Assembly (NCBI RefSeq): GCF_000315425.1
Contig: NZ_JH992922.1
Location: forward strand, 1,984,976-2,048,975
DNA: 64,000 bases
Direction: 5' to 3'
From: Massilia timonae CCUG 45783
GTDB lineage: Bacteria > Pseudomonadota > Gammaproteobacteria > Burkholderiales > Burkholderiaceae_D
The position numbers and the translations under genes were made by a program. The notes under the pieces are model-generated. The model worked only from the letters and a program-made list of their open reading frames with translations, searched no databases and was not told the DNA's origin. Positions 9,156-17,523 of this stretch are shown here, piece by piece. Every line of letters starts with the position of its first letter. The first letter of the stretch is position 1.

Positions 9156-11123
9156 TTGATCCAGACTGTTCCTTCCACCGTCCTCCCGCCCGTGCTGGCC
9201 GGCCCCATCCTGCGCCGCCTCGAGCCGGGCCGCCTGGTGCTGTGGCTCGTCGGCAGCGACGCGCTCGACCTGACCCTGGCGCTGGCGCCGCAGGGCGGCC
9301 CGGCGCGCCGCCTGCGGCTCGACGGCGCGGCGTGCCGCGTCGTCCGCGTCGGCCGCCATGCATACGTGCACCTGATCGACGTCGCGCTGGACGAGCCGCT
9401 GTCCCAGGACGTGCTGGTCGAGTACGACCTGGTCCTGGACGGCGGCGCCGGCATCGCGCACTGGGCGCCGCACCTGCTGCACGCGGGGGCGGACCGGCCC
9501 AGCTTCGTGCTGCGCAGCCGCATGGACGACATCCTCTACGGTTCCTGCCGCAAGCCGCACCACCGCTCGCGCGACGGCCTGGCCTGCGCCGACGCGCTGC
9601 TGGCCGGCCAGGCCAGGGATGCCGACGCGCGGCCCGCCATGCTCATGCTGTGCGGCGACCAGGTGTATGCCGACGACGTGGCCGGCCCGATGCTGGCGGC
9701 CATCCATGCGCTCATCGAACGCCTGGGCCTGTACGGCGAATGCCTGGAAGGCGCCGTGGTGGAAGACAGCGAGGCGCTGTATGCCCACCCGGCAGGCTAT
9801 TACCGGCGCGAAGACCTGCTGCCCGCGTTCAAGTCGAACGACGACTTGCGCGACCGCTTCTTCGGCGGCTCGGAAAAGCCGATCTTCACCACCGCCAACG
9901 CCCACAACCACCTGGTGACGCTGGCCGAGGTGATGGCGATGTATTTATTGGTGTGGTCGCCGGCGCCGTGGCAAATCGTGGGCGAACCGCCGATGCCGCC
10001 CTTGACGCCGAAGCACGTCGAACGCTGGCGGCGCGAAGGCGCGGCGCTGCAGGGTTTCTGCGCCGACCTGCCGGCCGCCGCGCGCCTGATGGCGCACGTG
10101 CAGACCCTGATGATCTTCGACGACCACGACATCACCGACGACTGGAACCTGTCGGCGAAGTGGGAGACCACCGCCTACGGGCACCCGTTCTCGCGCCGCA
10201 TCATCGGCAATGCGCTGGCGGCCTATATGCTGTGCCAGGGCTGGGGCAACCGGCCCGACGTGTTCGGCGAGGCGCTCGACGCCATGGCGGCGTTGACCGC
10301 CGCGCCCGATGCGCGCGGCCGGCTCGACCCGGGCGCGCAGGACGCACTGATCCAGCACCTGCTCGCGTTTCGCCAGTGGGACTACATGCTGCGCACCCAG
10401 CCCGCCATCATCGTGCTCGACACGCGCACGCGGCGCTGGCGCAACCGGCGCACGCCCGGCCATCCGTCGGGCCTGATGGACTGGGAATCGCTGACCGAGC
10501 TGCAGCACGAACTGCTCGACGAGACGGCGGCCGTGATCGTCTCGGCGGCGCCGATGTTCGGCGTCAAGCTGATCGAGGTGGTGCAGCGCATCGCCACCTT
10601 TGCCGGGCTGGCCCTCACGGTCGACGCCGAGAACTGGATGGCGCACCGTGGTGCGGCCAGCAGCATGCTCAATATCTTCCGCCACTCGCGCACCCCGGGC
10701 AACTACGTGATCCTGTCGGGCGACGTGCACTATTCCTTCGTGTACGACGTCGAGGTGCGCGAATCGGACCGCCCGCAGCACGTGTGGCAGATCACCAGCA
10801 GCGGCATCAAGAACGAATTCCCGCGCCGCCTGCTCGACTGGCTCGACCGCCTGAACCGCTGGCTGTATTCGCCGCGCTCTCCGCTGAACTGGTTCACCAA
10901 GCGGCGCGACCTGGCCCTCAGCCCGCGTCTGCCCGACCAGCGCACGCGCGGCGAGCGCCTGTGGAACGGCGCCGGCATCGGCCAGGTATGGCTCGACGCC
11001 CATGGCCGCCCGCGCCGCATCGTGCAGCACAATGCCGACGGCCGGCCGTCGACCGAGTTCCTGGTGCCGGACGACGCCGACGCCGCCACGCCGGCGGCCG
11101 AGGAATCGCAGCGGGCCGCGTAG
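9156..11123 (+). CDS. PhoD-like metallophosphatase family protein
   Basis: About 655 residues. Metal-binding blocks of the PhoD/calcineurin-like superfamily are visible: LYGSCRKP near 128, CGDQVYADD near 165, IFDDHDITDDWN near 320 and SGDVHYSFVYDVEV near 520. The N-terminal 120 residues probably form a beta-domain. No clear signal or Tat peptide is seen, so it may be cytoplasmic, unlike classical secreted PhoD. No ATG fits the 5' end; TTG at 9156 or GTG at 9192 are the possible starts. Substrate unknown. It converges on the cupin-like gene with a 10-bp gap. Confidence 0.8.
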   Translation: MIQTVPSTVLPPVLAGPILRRLEPGRLVLWLVGSDALDLTLALAPQGGPARRLRLDGAACRVVRVGRHAYVHLIDVALDEPLSQDVLVEYDLVLDGGAGIAHWAPHLLHAGADRPSFVLRSRMDDILYGSCRKPHHRSRDGLACADALLAGQARDADARPAMLMLCGDQVYADDVAGPMLAAIHALIERLGLYGECLEGAVVEDSEALYAHPAGYYRREDLLPAFKSNDDLRDRFFGGSEKPIFTTANAHNHLVTLAEVMAMYLLVWSPAPWQIVGEPPMPPLTPKHVERWRREGAALQGFCADLPAAARLMAHVQTLMIFDDHDITDDWNLSAKWETTAYGHPFSRRIIGNALAAYMLCQGWGNRPDVFGEALDAMAALTAAPDARGRLDPGAQDALIQHLLAFRQWDYMLRTQPAIIVLDTRTRRWRNRRTPGHPSGLMDWESLTELQHELLDETAAVIVSAAPMFGVKLIEVVQRIATFAGLALTVDAENWMAHRGAASSMLNIFRHSRTPGNYVILSGDVHYSFVYDVEVRESDRPQHVWQITSSGIKNEFPRRLLDWLDRLNRWLYSPRSPLNWFTKRRDLALSPRLPDQRTRGERLWNGAGIGQVWLDAHGRPRRIVQHNADGRPSTEFLVPDDADAATPAAEESQRAA

Positions 11124-11133
11124 GCCGCGTGGC

Positions 11134-12018
11134 CTAGCCCAGCGCGAGCGGCTGCCCGCGCGCCCAGCGGTTCGACGACAGCGAAAAGCTCAGCGCCCGC
11201 ACCTGGTGATACCAGCCGGCCGGCACGTACAGCATGTCGCCGGGCTCCACGATGATCTCGACCAGCGCCGCCTGGCGCGCCAGCGGGAAGGCGTCGAAGT
11301 CGGGCGCTTCCGGGTCGAACGGAGAGCCGAACAGCAGCGGATTGGCCTCGCGCGTATACAGAAAGGCGTCATGGTGCGGCGGCGCCAGGAAGATCCGTTT
11401 GGTCCCCCACAGCTGGGCGAAGATATTGTCGTCGTAGTCGCAGTGCAGCGGGGTCACCGTGCGCGCCGGGCCGATCCAGAAGCGGGGAGGGCCCATCTTG
11501 TCGAACCAGGTCGGCCAGTGGCACAGCCGGTTCAGCTCGCGCAGCGACAGGTTGCCCACATAGGGCGGCAGGTCCGATGTGGCGTCGGGCGGCGTCAGGT
11601 CGAGGTAGTCGCGCAGCAACATGTCCCGCATCGCGCGATCCGGCGCGAAGGCCGTATTGACGTAGTCGCCGACGCGCGCACGCACCGGCAGATGGCCGAA
11701 CTGCGCGCGCAAATCCTGCGGTGTCAGGCTGGCCAGCGGCCAGCGCTTGACGATGCCGGTGACCAGGAAGGGCATGCCGGCCGCCGCCCGCGCACGAAAG
11801 CCGGCCGCATCCAGCCGGGCCAGGCGCGGCACGGCGGTGAACGGGGGAAGCTGGCGCGCGGCCTGGCGGATGGCGTCGCGCATCGAAGCGATCGAGGCTA
11901 CGCCGCGCACCTGCGCCGCTTTCTCGGCCTCGGCCTGCTTTTTCGCCGCCGCATCGGCCGCCGCCGGCAGGGCCTGGCGCGGCGGCAGGCGGCTGCCTGT
12001 AACTTTTTCTACTGCCAT
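11134..12018 (-). CDS. JmjC/cupin-like domain protein (putative Fe(II)/2-oxoglutarate hydroxylase)
   Basis: A 294-residue soluble protein. After an Ala/Glu-rich N-terminal helix (about 20-40) comes a cupin_8/JmjC fold. Iron ligands are visible: His and Asp in TPLHCDYDDN and a distal His in YVPAGWYHQVRAL, with FSLSSNRW closing the fold. The PFLVTGIVKRWPL and LWGTKRIFLAPP segments are typical of the FIH/tRNA-yW-hydroxylase-like group. Such enzymes hydroxylate proteins or small molecules; the substrate here cannot be told. The neighbouring genes give no firm clue. Confidence 0.78.
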   Translation of the reverse strand: MAVEKVTGSRLPPRQALPAAADAAAKKQAEAEKAAQVRGVASIASMRDAIRQAARQLPPFTAVPRLARLDAAGFRARAAAGMPFLVTGIVKRWPLASLTPQDLRAQFGHLPVRARVGDYVNTAFAPDRAMRDMLLRDYLDLTPPDATSDLPPYVGNLSLRELNRLCHWPTWFDKMGPPRFWIGPARTVTPLHCDYDDNIFAQLWGTKRIFLAPPHHDAFLYTREANPLLFGSPFDPEAPDFDAFPLARQAALVEIIVEPGDMLYVPAGWYHQVRALSFSLSSNRWARGQPLALG

Positions 12019-12462
12019 GTCATGTCGTACTGGACGCCCGGATAAGACGAAACCCCGTATGGTACTGCCAACACGCGTTTCATCCCGCTGCTCATTGATA
12101 AAAAGCAGCTTTTGAGGCGGATGGAACGGCTCTGTTAGTCAGCGCACGGTCTCTTAGTACTGGTCCATTGTATTTTTTGTATCGCGACGCAGTTGGTTCG
12201 ATACTGCGCTCGTGACGGAGCCCTGGAAGGGCGCTCGCCCCGAGATAGGGACGATGAGCCTGGGACATTGATGGAACCTTTGCGGTGGTTTGAGGTCAGT
12301 GAATCAATAAACTGATCTTAGGCATGAAGCCGCGCAGCCATTGATGTACCGCAGGCAGCTTTCGTTCCCGCGTCATGTATCGGACTGAATCAAGGAAGAA
12401 TGTGGTGATAGTCGAATATCGGTCTACTCCGCGTTGGTCACACATTTTATGAGGGATACATC
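12019..12462. other. 444-bp intergenic region, no gene
   Basis: Divergent region between the cupin-like gene and the serine-rich gene, visibly less GC-rich than its surroundings. Seen in it: a 13-bp palindrome AAAAGCAGCTTTT at 12101-12113, and a good ribosome site GAGGGA just before the gene at 12463. No convincing sigma70 promoter pair or RNA fold was recognised by eye. The length leaves room for stress-type regulation of the downstream gene. Confidence 0.5.
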
Positions 12463-13266
12463 ATGGATAATCAAAAGTCTACCGAGGGTAAAGGCATTGA
12501 CGCCAACAAGGCCGGTTCGAGCATCGGCAAAAGCCAGGATTCCAGCCTGAACAAGGGCACCACCGCCTCGTCGGGCAGCCAGCAGAGCGCGTCGTCGAAC
12601 CTGAGCAGCACGGGTTCGTCGCCATCGTCGTCGAGCCAGCAAAGCGCTTCGTCGAGCGGCAATATGGGCAGCAGCGTGGGCAGCACCGGCTCGTCGACCT
12701 CGGGCTCGGCGCCGGGTTCGCCGTCGTCGCAGTCGTCCTCGTCGATCGGCTCGCAGTCGTCGTCGTCGAACATGAGCTCGGCGGCAGGCAGCACCGGTTC
12801 GCTGGGCAACAGTGGCCTGGGCGCATCGTCGTCGAGCCAATCGTCGACCCCATCGTCGGACTCGTCGTCCTCGTCGTCGGCTTCGTCGTCGGATGCGAAC
12901 GGCGATAAATCGTCGGGCGGCATCAAGGCAGCGATCTCGTCGATCTCGCCAGACAAGGTGCACGCAGGCATCGACAAGGCAGCGCAAGCCGCCCAGCCTG
13001 TCGTCGACAACCTGGCTTCGCGCGCCCACGCCGGCGTCGACAAGGTCACCGGTCTGCTGAGCTCGGCTCAAGAGAAATTCGGTGGCGGCTCGGCCCAGCT
13101 GAGCGAGAAGTGCTCGGACCTGTCGGCCCAGGGCAAGGAATACGTCAAGAACAACCCGGGCAGCGCGCTGCTGGCCGCGGTCGGCGTGGGCTTCATCCTG
13201 GCCAAGCTGCTGGGTGGCTCGAGCGACCGTCACGAATATCGCAACTACCGCGATTACCGCGACTGA
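12463..13266 (+). CDS. Serine-rich, C-terminally membrane-anchored protein (ElaB/YqjD/DUF883-like tail)
   Basis: 267 residues in two parts. Residues 1 to about 155 are low-complexity, dominated by Ser with Gly, Gln and Asn, and most Ser codons are TCG. Residues about 160-267 resemble the YqjD/ElaB family: an amphipathic helical part (DKVHAGIDKAAQAAQPVVDN), then YVKNNPGSALLAAVGVGFILAKLLGG as a tail membrane helix and a charged end rich in Tyr, Arg and Asp. YqjD-type proteins are inner-membrane, stationary-phase, ribosome-associated factors in E. coli. The disordered serine domain is not part of that family. A strong terminator follows; the gene is probably monocistronic. Confidence 0.7.
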   Translation: MDNQKSTEGKGIDANKAGSSIGKSQDSSLNKGTTASSGSQQSASSNLSSTGSSPSSSSQQSASSSGNMGSSVGSTGSSTSGSAPGSPSSQSSSSIGSQSSSSNMSSAAGSTGSLGNSGLGASSSSQSSTPSSDSSSSSSASSSDANGDKSSGGIKAAISSISPDKVHAGIDKAAQAAQPVVDNLASRAHAGVDKVTGLLSSAQEKFGGGSAQLSEKCSDLSAQGKEYVKNNPGSALLAAVGVGFILAKLLGGSSDRHEYRNYRDYRD

Positions 13267-13309
13267 TCGTGATGACAAGAAGCGGGCCGTCGGCGCGCTT
13301 CTCGCATGA

Positions 13310-13340
13310 CCCGGCCGGCTTTCGCCGGCCGGGCTTTTTT
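13310..13340 (+). terminator. Rho-independent terminator
   Basis: A perfect 10-bp stem (13310-13319 with 13324-13333), four-base loop TTTC and a T-run to 13340. It ends the serine-rich gene's transcript and separates it from the next operon. Confidence 0.93.
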
Positions 13341-13366
13341 CATTCTCGCTTTTCCTCGTCGCACTA

Positions 13367-13394
13367 TTTAACGCTTCCTTAACGCCTCACTAAC
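13367..13394 (+). promoter_or_regulatory. Three direct hexamers at 11-bp spacing (PmrA-like box)
   Basis: TTTAAC, CTTAAC and ACTAAC begin at 13367, 13378 and 13389, each separated by 5 bp. This is the spacing of OmpR/PmrA-type regulator sites (PmrA: CTTAA-type hexamers, N5 spacer). The same geometry recurs before eptA at 17431. The probable binder is the response regulator encoded at 15518 in the same operon. Confidence 0.6.
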
Positions 13395-13408
13395 ATCTCG
13401 ATGACAGC

Positions 13409-15445
13409 ATGCAACCTAGCATGCCTATCATGAACATCGAGAAACTTCATCTGCCCAAGGGCATCAATAGCGCTCCGGCAACTACGCGCCAGCGCGCCGC
13501 CGGACTGGCGCGCCTCACCGAATGGGCCGGTCCATTCGCGCCATTGGTCCAGTTGTTGTGCATCGGGCTGCTCGTCCTGTCGGCTTTTCGGATCGCATTA
13601 CTCGCATGGCAATGGCCGCGTGTGGCTGCGACCGGCATCGTGCCCGAGATCCTGCTGCAGGGCGTGCGCGCCGACTTGATCCTGCTTGGCTATTTCCTCG
13701 CCGTCCCCTTGCTGCTGGCGCCCTTGCTGGCGCACGCCCGCAGCGCCCGCCTGTGGCGCCGCGCCAGCGTGGCCTGGACCGGCTTCGCGCTGATCTTCAT
13801 CGTGTTCATGGAAGTGGCCACGCCCCAGTTCATCATGCAATACGATGCGCGGCCGAACCGCCTGTTCATCGAGTACCTGGGTTATCCGCAAGAAGTGTTC
13901 TCGACCTTGTGGCATGGCTTTCGCACCGCGCTGCTGCTGGGTTGCGCGCTGACCATCGTGCTCGGCGTCGCCCTGGTGCGCCTGCTCAAGCGGACTGCGG
14001 CCGGCATGACGCTGTGGCCGAGCCGCAAGCTGCTGCTGGTCTGGCCCATCCTGTGCCTGCTGGTCTTCATGCAGATCCGCTCCACCACCGGCCATCGTCC
14101 GGCCAATCCGGCCATGTTCGCGCTGACCGGCGATGCGATGGTCAATTCGCTCGTCATCAATTCGGCCTGGTCGGTGCTCGATGCGGTCCGCTCGATGGGC
14201 AACGAGGCCAAGTCGTCCGAGATCTATGGCGACTTTCCGCGCGAACAGGTGTTTACCGAGGTCAAGGCGGCGCCCTGGCTGCGCGACTATCGTTTCCCGA
14301 ATCCGGAACTGCCGACCCTGCATTACCAGCAGGCCGCGGTCCAGCGCGCCAAACCGCTCAACCTGGTCATCGTGTTGCAGGAAAGCCTGGGCGCCACCTT
14401 CGTGCAATCGCTGGGCGGCCTGCCGGTGACGCCGGAGCTGGAAAAGCTCAAGGACGAGGGCTGGTGGTTCGAGCAGCTGTACGCCACCGGCACCCGCTCG
14501 GTGCGCGGCATCGAGGCGGTGGTGGCCGGCTATGCGCCGACGCCGGCGCGCAGCACGGTGAAACTGTCTCTGTCGCAGAACAATTTTTATACGCTGGCCG
14601 ACGGGCTGGGCCGCCAGGGCTATCACACCGAGTTCGTGTATGGCGGCGAAGCCCACTTCGACAATATGCGCAGCTTCTTTACCGGCAATGGCTTCCAGAA
14701 CATCGTCGATATCGGCGACATGCAGCCGCGATTCGTCGCCAGCTGGGGCGCTTCGGACGAAGACCTGTTCGACAAGTCGCTCGAGCGCTTGAAGAAACTG
14801 CATGCGCAGGATAAACCGTTCTTCAGCCTGATCTTCACGTCCTCGAACCACGAGCCGTTCGAATTCCCGGACGGCAAGATCACATTGCACGACCCGGACA
14901 AGCAGACCGTGAACAACGCGGTCAAGTATGCCGATTACGCGCTGGGCAAGTTCATCCGCGAAGCGAAGCAGCAGGCCTACTGGAAGGACACCGTGTTCCT
15001 GATCGTGGCCGACCACGACAACCGCGTCTATGGCGATAGTCTGGTGCCGATCAAGAAATTCCACATCCCGGGCCTGATCCTGGGCGCCGACGTCGAACCG
15101 AAGCGCATCGCCCCCATCGCGAGCCAGGTCGACCTCGCTCCCACCTTGCTGTCCTTGCTGGGCGTATCGAGCACGCACCCGATGATCGGGCGCGATTTCG
15201 CGAAGGACGCGAAGACGCCGGGCCGCGCGCTGATCCAGTTCAACGACTATTTCGCCTACCTGGAGGGATCGCACGCGACCGTGCTGCGGCCCGGCCAGGC
15301 GCCGCTCGCCGCGCGCTACGACGCGGCCAGCGGCGGCTTCGATCCCGGCAGCGGCACGCCCTCCACGGGGGAGCTCGACCGCGCGATGGCGCACGTGATG
15401 CTGCCGTCGCTGCTGTACCGCGAGCAGCGCTACCGGACGCGCTAG
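13409..15445 (+). CDS. LTA synthase/OpgB-like sulfatase-family membrane transferase
   Basis: 678 residues: about five N-terminal membrane helices (to about 240), then a periplasmic alkaline-phosphatase-fold sulfatase domain. The family's catalytic Thr is in ATGTRSVRG at about residue 362, with metal-site segments VIVLQESLG and VADHDNRVYG. Relatives (LtaS, OpgB/MdoB) move a phosphoglycerol head group from phosphatidylglycerol to glycan or polymer and release diacylglycerol; here an osmoregulated periplasmic glucan or other envelope glycan is the likelier acceptor. First gene of the operon with a regulator box directly upstream. ATGs at 13409, 13421 and 13430 are all possible starts; none has a clear ribosome site. 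Confidence 0.82.
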   Translation: MQPSMPIMNIEKLHLPKGINSAPATTRQRAAGLARLTEWAGPFAPLVQLLCIGLLVLSAFRIALLAWQWPRVAATGIVPEILLQGVRADLILLGYFLAVPLLLAPLLAHARSARLWRRASVAWTGFALIFIVFMEVATPQFIMQYDARPNRLFIEYLGYPQEVFSTLWHGFRTALLLGCALTIVLGVALVRLLKRTAAGMTLWPSRKLLLVWPILCLLVFMQIRSTTGHRPANPAMFALTGDAMVNSLVINSAWSVLDAVRSMGNEAKSSEIYGDFPREQVFTEVKAAPWLRDYRFPNPELPTLHYQQAAVQRAKPLNLVIVLQESLGATFVQSLGGLPVTPELEKLKDEGWWFEQLYATGTRSVRGIEAVVAGYAPTPARSTVKLSLSQNNFYTLADGLGRQGYHTEFVYGGEAHFDNMRSFFTGNGFQNIVDIGDMQPRFVASWGASDEDLFDKSLERLKKLHAQDKPFFSLIFTSSNHEPFEFPDGKITLHDPDKQTVNNAVKYADYALGKFIREAKQQAYWKDTVFLIVADHDNRVYGDSLVPIKKFHIPGLILGADVEPKRIAPIASQVDLAPTLLSLLGVSSTHPMIGRDFAKDAKTPGRALIQFNDYFAYLEGSHATVLRPGQAPLAARYDAASGGFDPGSGTPSTGELDRAMAHVMLPSLLYREQRYRTR

Positions 15446-15517
15446 CAATTCCTGCCCCGCGCAAGGCGGGTGGCCGGCAGCGCCGGCGCATCCGCCATTT
15501 CCACTTACAATATCCGC

Positions 15518-16207
15518 ATGCGCATCCTCATCGTCGAAGACAATCCCGACATCCTGGCCAACCTGTACGGCTTCCTCGAGCCGAAGGGCTACACGGTCGA
15601 TTCCGCCCGCAACGGCTATGGCGGGCTCGCGCTGGCATCCGAAAACAGCTATGACGTCATCGTCCTCGACGTCATGCTGCCGGGCCTGAACGGCCTCGAA
15701 CTGTGCCAGAAACTGCGCACCGAGTTGCGCACGCAGACGCCGGTCCTGATGCTGACCGCGCGCGACAGCCTGCCCGACAAGGTGGCCGGTTTCGACAGCG
15801 GCGCCGACGACTACCTGGTCAAGCCGTTTTCGCTGGTCGAACTCGACGTTCGCCTGAAGGCGCTGACCCGGCGCGCGGGCGGGCAGCATGCGTTCAGTCC
15901 CGCCTTGCGCTTCGGCGGCCTGGTGTTCGATCCCGACCAGCAGGATGCCTCGCGCAACGGCACCAGGGTGGTGCTCACCAAGACCGGCTACATCCTGCTG
16001 CGCTGCCTGATGGCGGCGGCGCCGCGCATCGTGCCGCGCGAAGCGCTCGAGCAGGCCGTCTGGGGCGACGACCGCCCCGAGAGCGACGCCTTGCGCACCC
16101 ATATCCACGCCTTGCGCCAGGCCATCGACAAGCCGTTCGACGTCTCCCTGATCCATACCGTGCCGGGTGTGGGCTACCGGCTCGCCTTGCCCGATGCGCA
16201 AGGTTGA
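15518..16207 (+). CDS. OmpR-family response regulator (PmrA-like by context)
   Basis: 229 residues. Receiver domain with Glu8/Asp9, phospho-acceptor Asp51 in IVLDVMLPG, KPFS lysine, then a winged-helix domain ending GVGYRLAL. The start at MRILIVEDN is standard for the family. A TACAAT hexamer at 15506-15511 ends six bases before the ATG, so a transcript from it would have almost no leader. The histidine kinase gene overlaps its 3' end by 14 bp. Its place inside an operon with eptA, PAP2 and dgkA suggests control of lipid A or cell-surface charge, as PmrAB does. Confidence 0.9.
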   Translation: MRILIVEDNPDILANLYGFLEPKGYTVDSARNGYGGLALASENSYDVIVLDVMLPGLNGLELCQKLRTELRTQTPVLMLTARDSLPDKVAGFDSGADDYLVKPFSLVELDVRLKALTRRAGGQHAFSPALRFGGLVFDPDQQDASRNGTRVVLTKTGYILLRCLMAAAPRIVPREALEQAVWGDDRPESDALRTHIHALRQAIDKPFDVSLIHTVPGVGYRLALPDAQG

Positions 16208-17435
16208 TTCGCTGAGCCGACCCATCGTCGGCGCCTTCATCCTGTTCGGCGTCGTGCTGTCGGTATTCTTTGCCGTGCTGGCGGCGCTGGTGGTCGAGGG
16301 CATCGAGGTGCACCTGGTCGACGAGCGCCTGGCCGAGGTCGAGAAATGGGCCCGTCCGCGCGCCGCGGCGGGACTGCCGGCCGATCTTCCCGCCGGCCTG
16401 CGCTTTCATCGCGGCGCGGACATACCGGGCTCGCTGCGCGGCTTGCCGGCCGGCGTGTCCGAGGCCGAGATCGACGGCATCGGCCTGCACGTGCTGTCCG
16501 GCGCGGACGAGCTCGGCCCCTACGTCGTGGTCGACCACGAAAGCGACTACGAGCAGATCGAGCTGCTCGTGTATTCGATGTTCGCCACCTTCTTCGCCGG
16601 CTTCGTCATCCTTGCGCTGTTCCTGGGCCGCTTCGTCGGCAGGCGCATCGTCACGCCGATCCGCGAACTCGCGGACGCCGTCGGGCATGGCGACTTCTCG
16701 TCGCCGCATACCGAGCGTGTCGACGAGCTGGGCGTGCTGGCGCGGGCGCTGGATGCGCACACCACCGAGCTGCGCGAATTCCTCGACCGCGAACGCTTCT
16801 TCACGGGCGACGTGAGCCACGAGCTGCGCACGCCGCTCACGGTCATCATGGGCGCCGCGGAGATCCTGATCGAAGGCGCGCAAGGCCCGGCGGTGCGCGC
16901 GCCCGCCCAGCGCATCTACCGCGCCGCCCAGGAAGCGACCGAGTGCGTGACGGTCCTGCTGCTGCTGGCGCGCGCGCCCGAGCTGGGCGCGTTCGCGCCG
17001 GTGTCGGTGAGCGAGATCGCGCGCCGCGAGACCGAGCGCTACCAGTCCATGGTGGCGGACAAGCCGGTGACCTTGCGCTGTGTCGGCAGCGCCGACGTGA
17101 GCGTGCGCGCGCCGGCCGAGCTGTGCGCGTCGGCGATCGCCAACCTGGTGCGCAATGCCTGCCAGTACACCGAACAGGGCGAGGTGACGGTCGTGATCGA
17201 GCCCGGACGCGTCACGGTGGAAGATACCGGACGCGGCCTGCCGGATGCGGTGCGGCTGACGCTGGGCGAAGGCGCGATGGCGATCCCCTCCAGCGGTTCG
17301 GCCGGGACCGGACTCGGCCTGTCGCTGGTCCGGCGCATCTGCGAATACCTGGGCGCCTCGCTCGTCTACGCGAATCGCCAGGGTGGCGGCAGCCGCTTCA
17401 GCATCGTCTTTGCGGCCGAGTTCACGCAATCCTGA
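16194..17435 (+). CDS. Sensor histidine kinase (PmrB-like by context)
   Basis: 413 residues. Two membrane helices (about 10-33 and 128-148) enclose a periplasmic domain of some 95 residues that contains acidic stretches (for example HESDYEQIE). A HAMP domain follows, then His209 in VSHELRTPLT, the N box NLVRNACQYT, a G box VEDTGRGLPD and GTGLGLSLVR. The ATG at 16194 lies inside the regulator gene, 14 bp before its stop, giving coupled translation. Acidic periplasmic segments are used for cation or metal sensing by PmrB and PhoQ; whether that holds here is inference. Its stop codon sits inside the first hexamer of the eptA box. Confidence 0.88.
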   Translation: MRKVDSLSRPIVGAFILFGVVLSVFFAVLAALVVEGIEVHLVDERLAEVEKWARPRAAAGLPADLPAGLRFHRGADIPGSLRGLPAGVSEAEIDGIGLHVLSGADELGPYVVVDHESDYEQIELLVYSMFATFFAGFVILALFLGRFVGRRIVTPIRELADAVGHGDFSSPHTERVDELGVLARALDAHTTELREFLDRERFFTGDVSHELRTPLTVIMGAAEILIEGAQGPAVRAPAQRIYRAAQEATECVTVLLLLARAPELGAFAPVSVSEIARRETERYQSMVADKPVTLRCVGSADVSVRAPAELCASAIANLVRNACQYTEQGEVTVVIEPGRVTVEDTGRGLPDAVRLTLGEGAMAIPSSGSAGTGLGLSLVRRICEYLGASLVYANRQGGGSRFSIVFAAEFTQS

Positions 17436-17458
17436 CGTCGGCTTGACGGCCGCCTGAC
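17431..17458 (+). promoter_or_regulatory. Three direct hexamers at 11-bp spacing before eptA
   Basis: CCTGAC, CTTGAC and CCTGAC begin at 17431, 17442 and 17453 with 5-bp spacers, the same layout as the site at 13367. A TATCCT hexamer at 17470-17475 lies 11 bp downstream and could be the -10 element of an activator-dependent eptA promoter. Confidence 0.6.
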
Positions 17459-17523
17459 CCCGGCTTTTCTATCCTTCAGGCAATGCAGCCCGTGCGCTGC
17501 CTTGCCCCCGAAGGATGGAGAGG

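Noticed and set aside
12471..13049. Long leftward open frame rich in Asp/Glu opposite the serine-rich gene
   Set aside because: It is the antisense of TCG-rich repeats, which read as GAC/GAT-type acidic codons; no ribosome site or family match, and the plus-strand gene has a ribosome site and terminator.
13598..16303. 901-codon leftward open frame opposite the sulfatase and regulator genes
   Set aside because: Composition is His/Gln/Arg/Ala-rich without motifs, whereas both plus-strand genes have full catalytic motifs.
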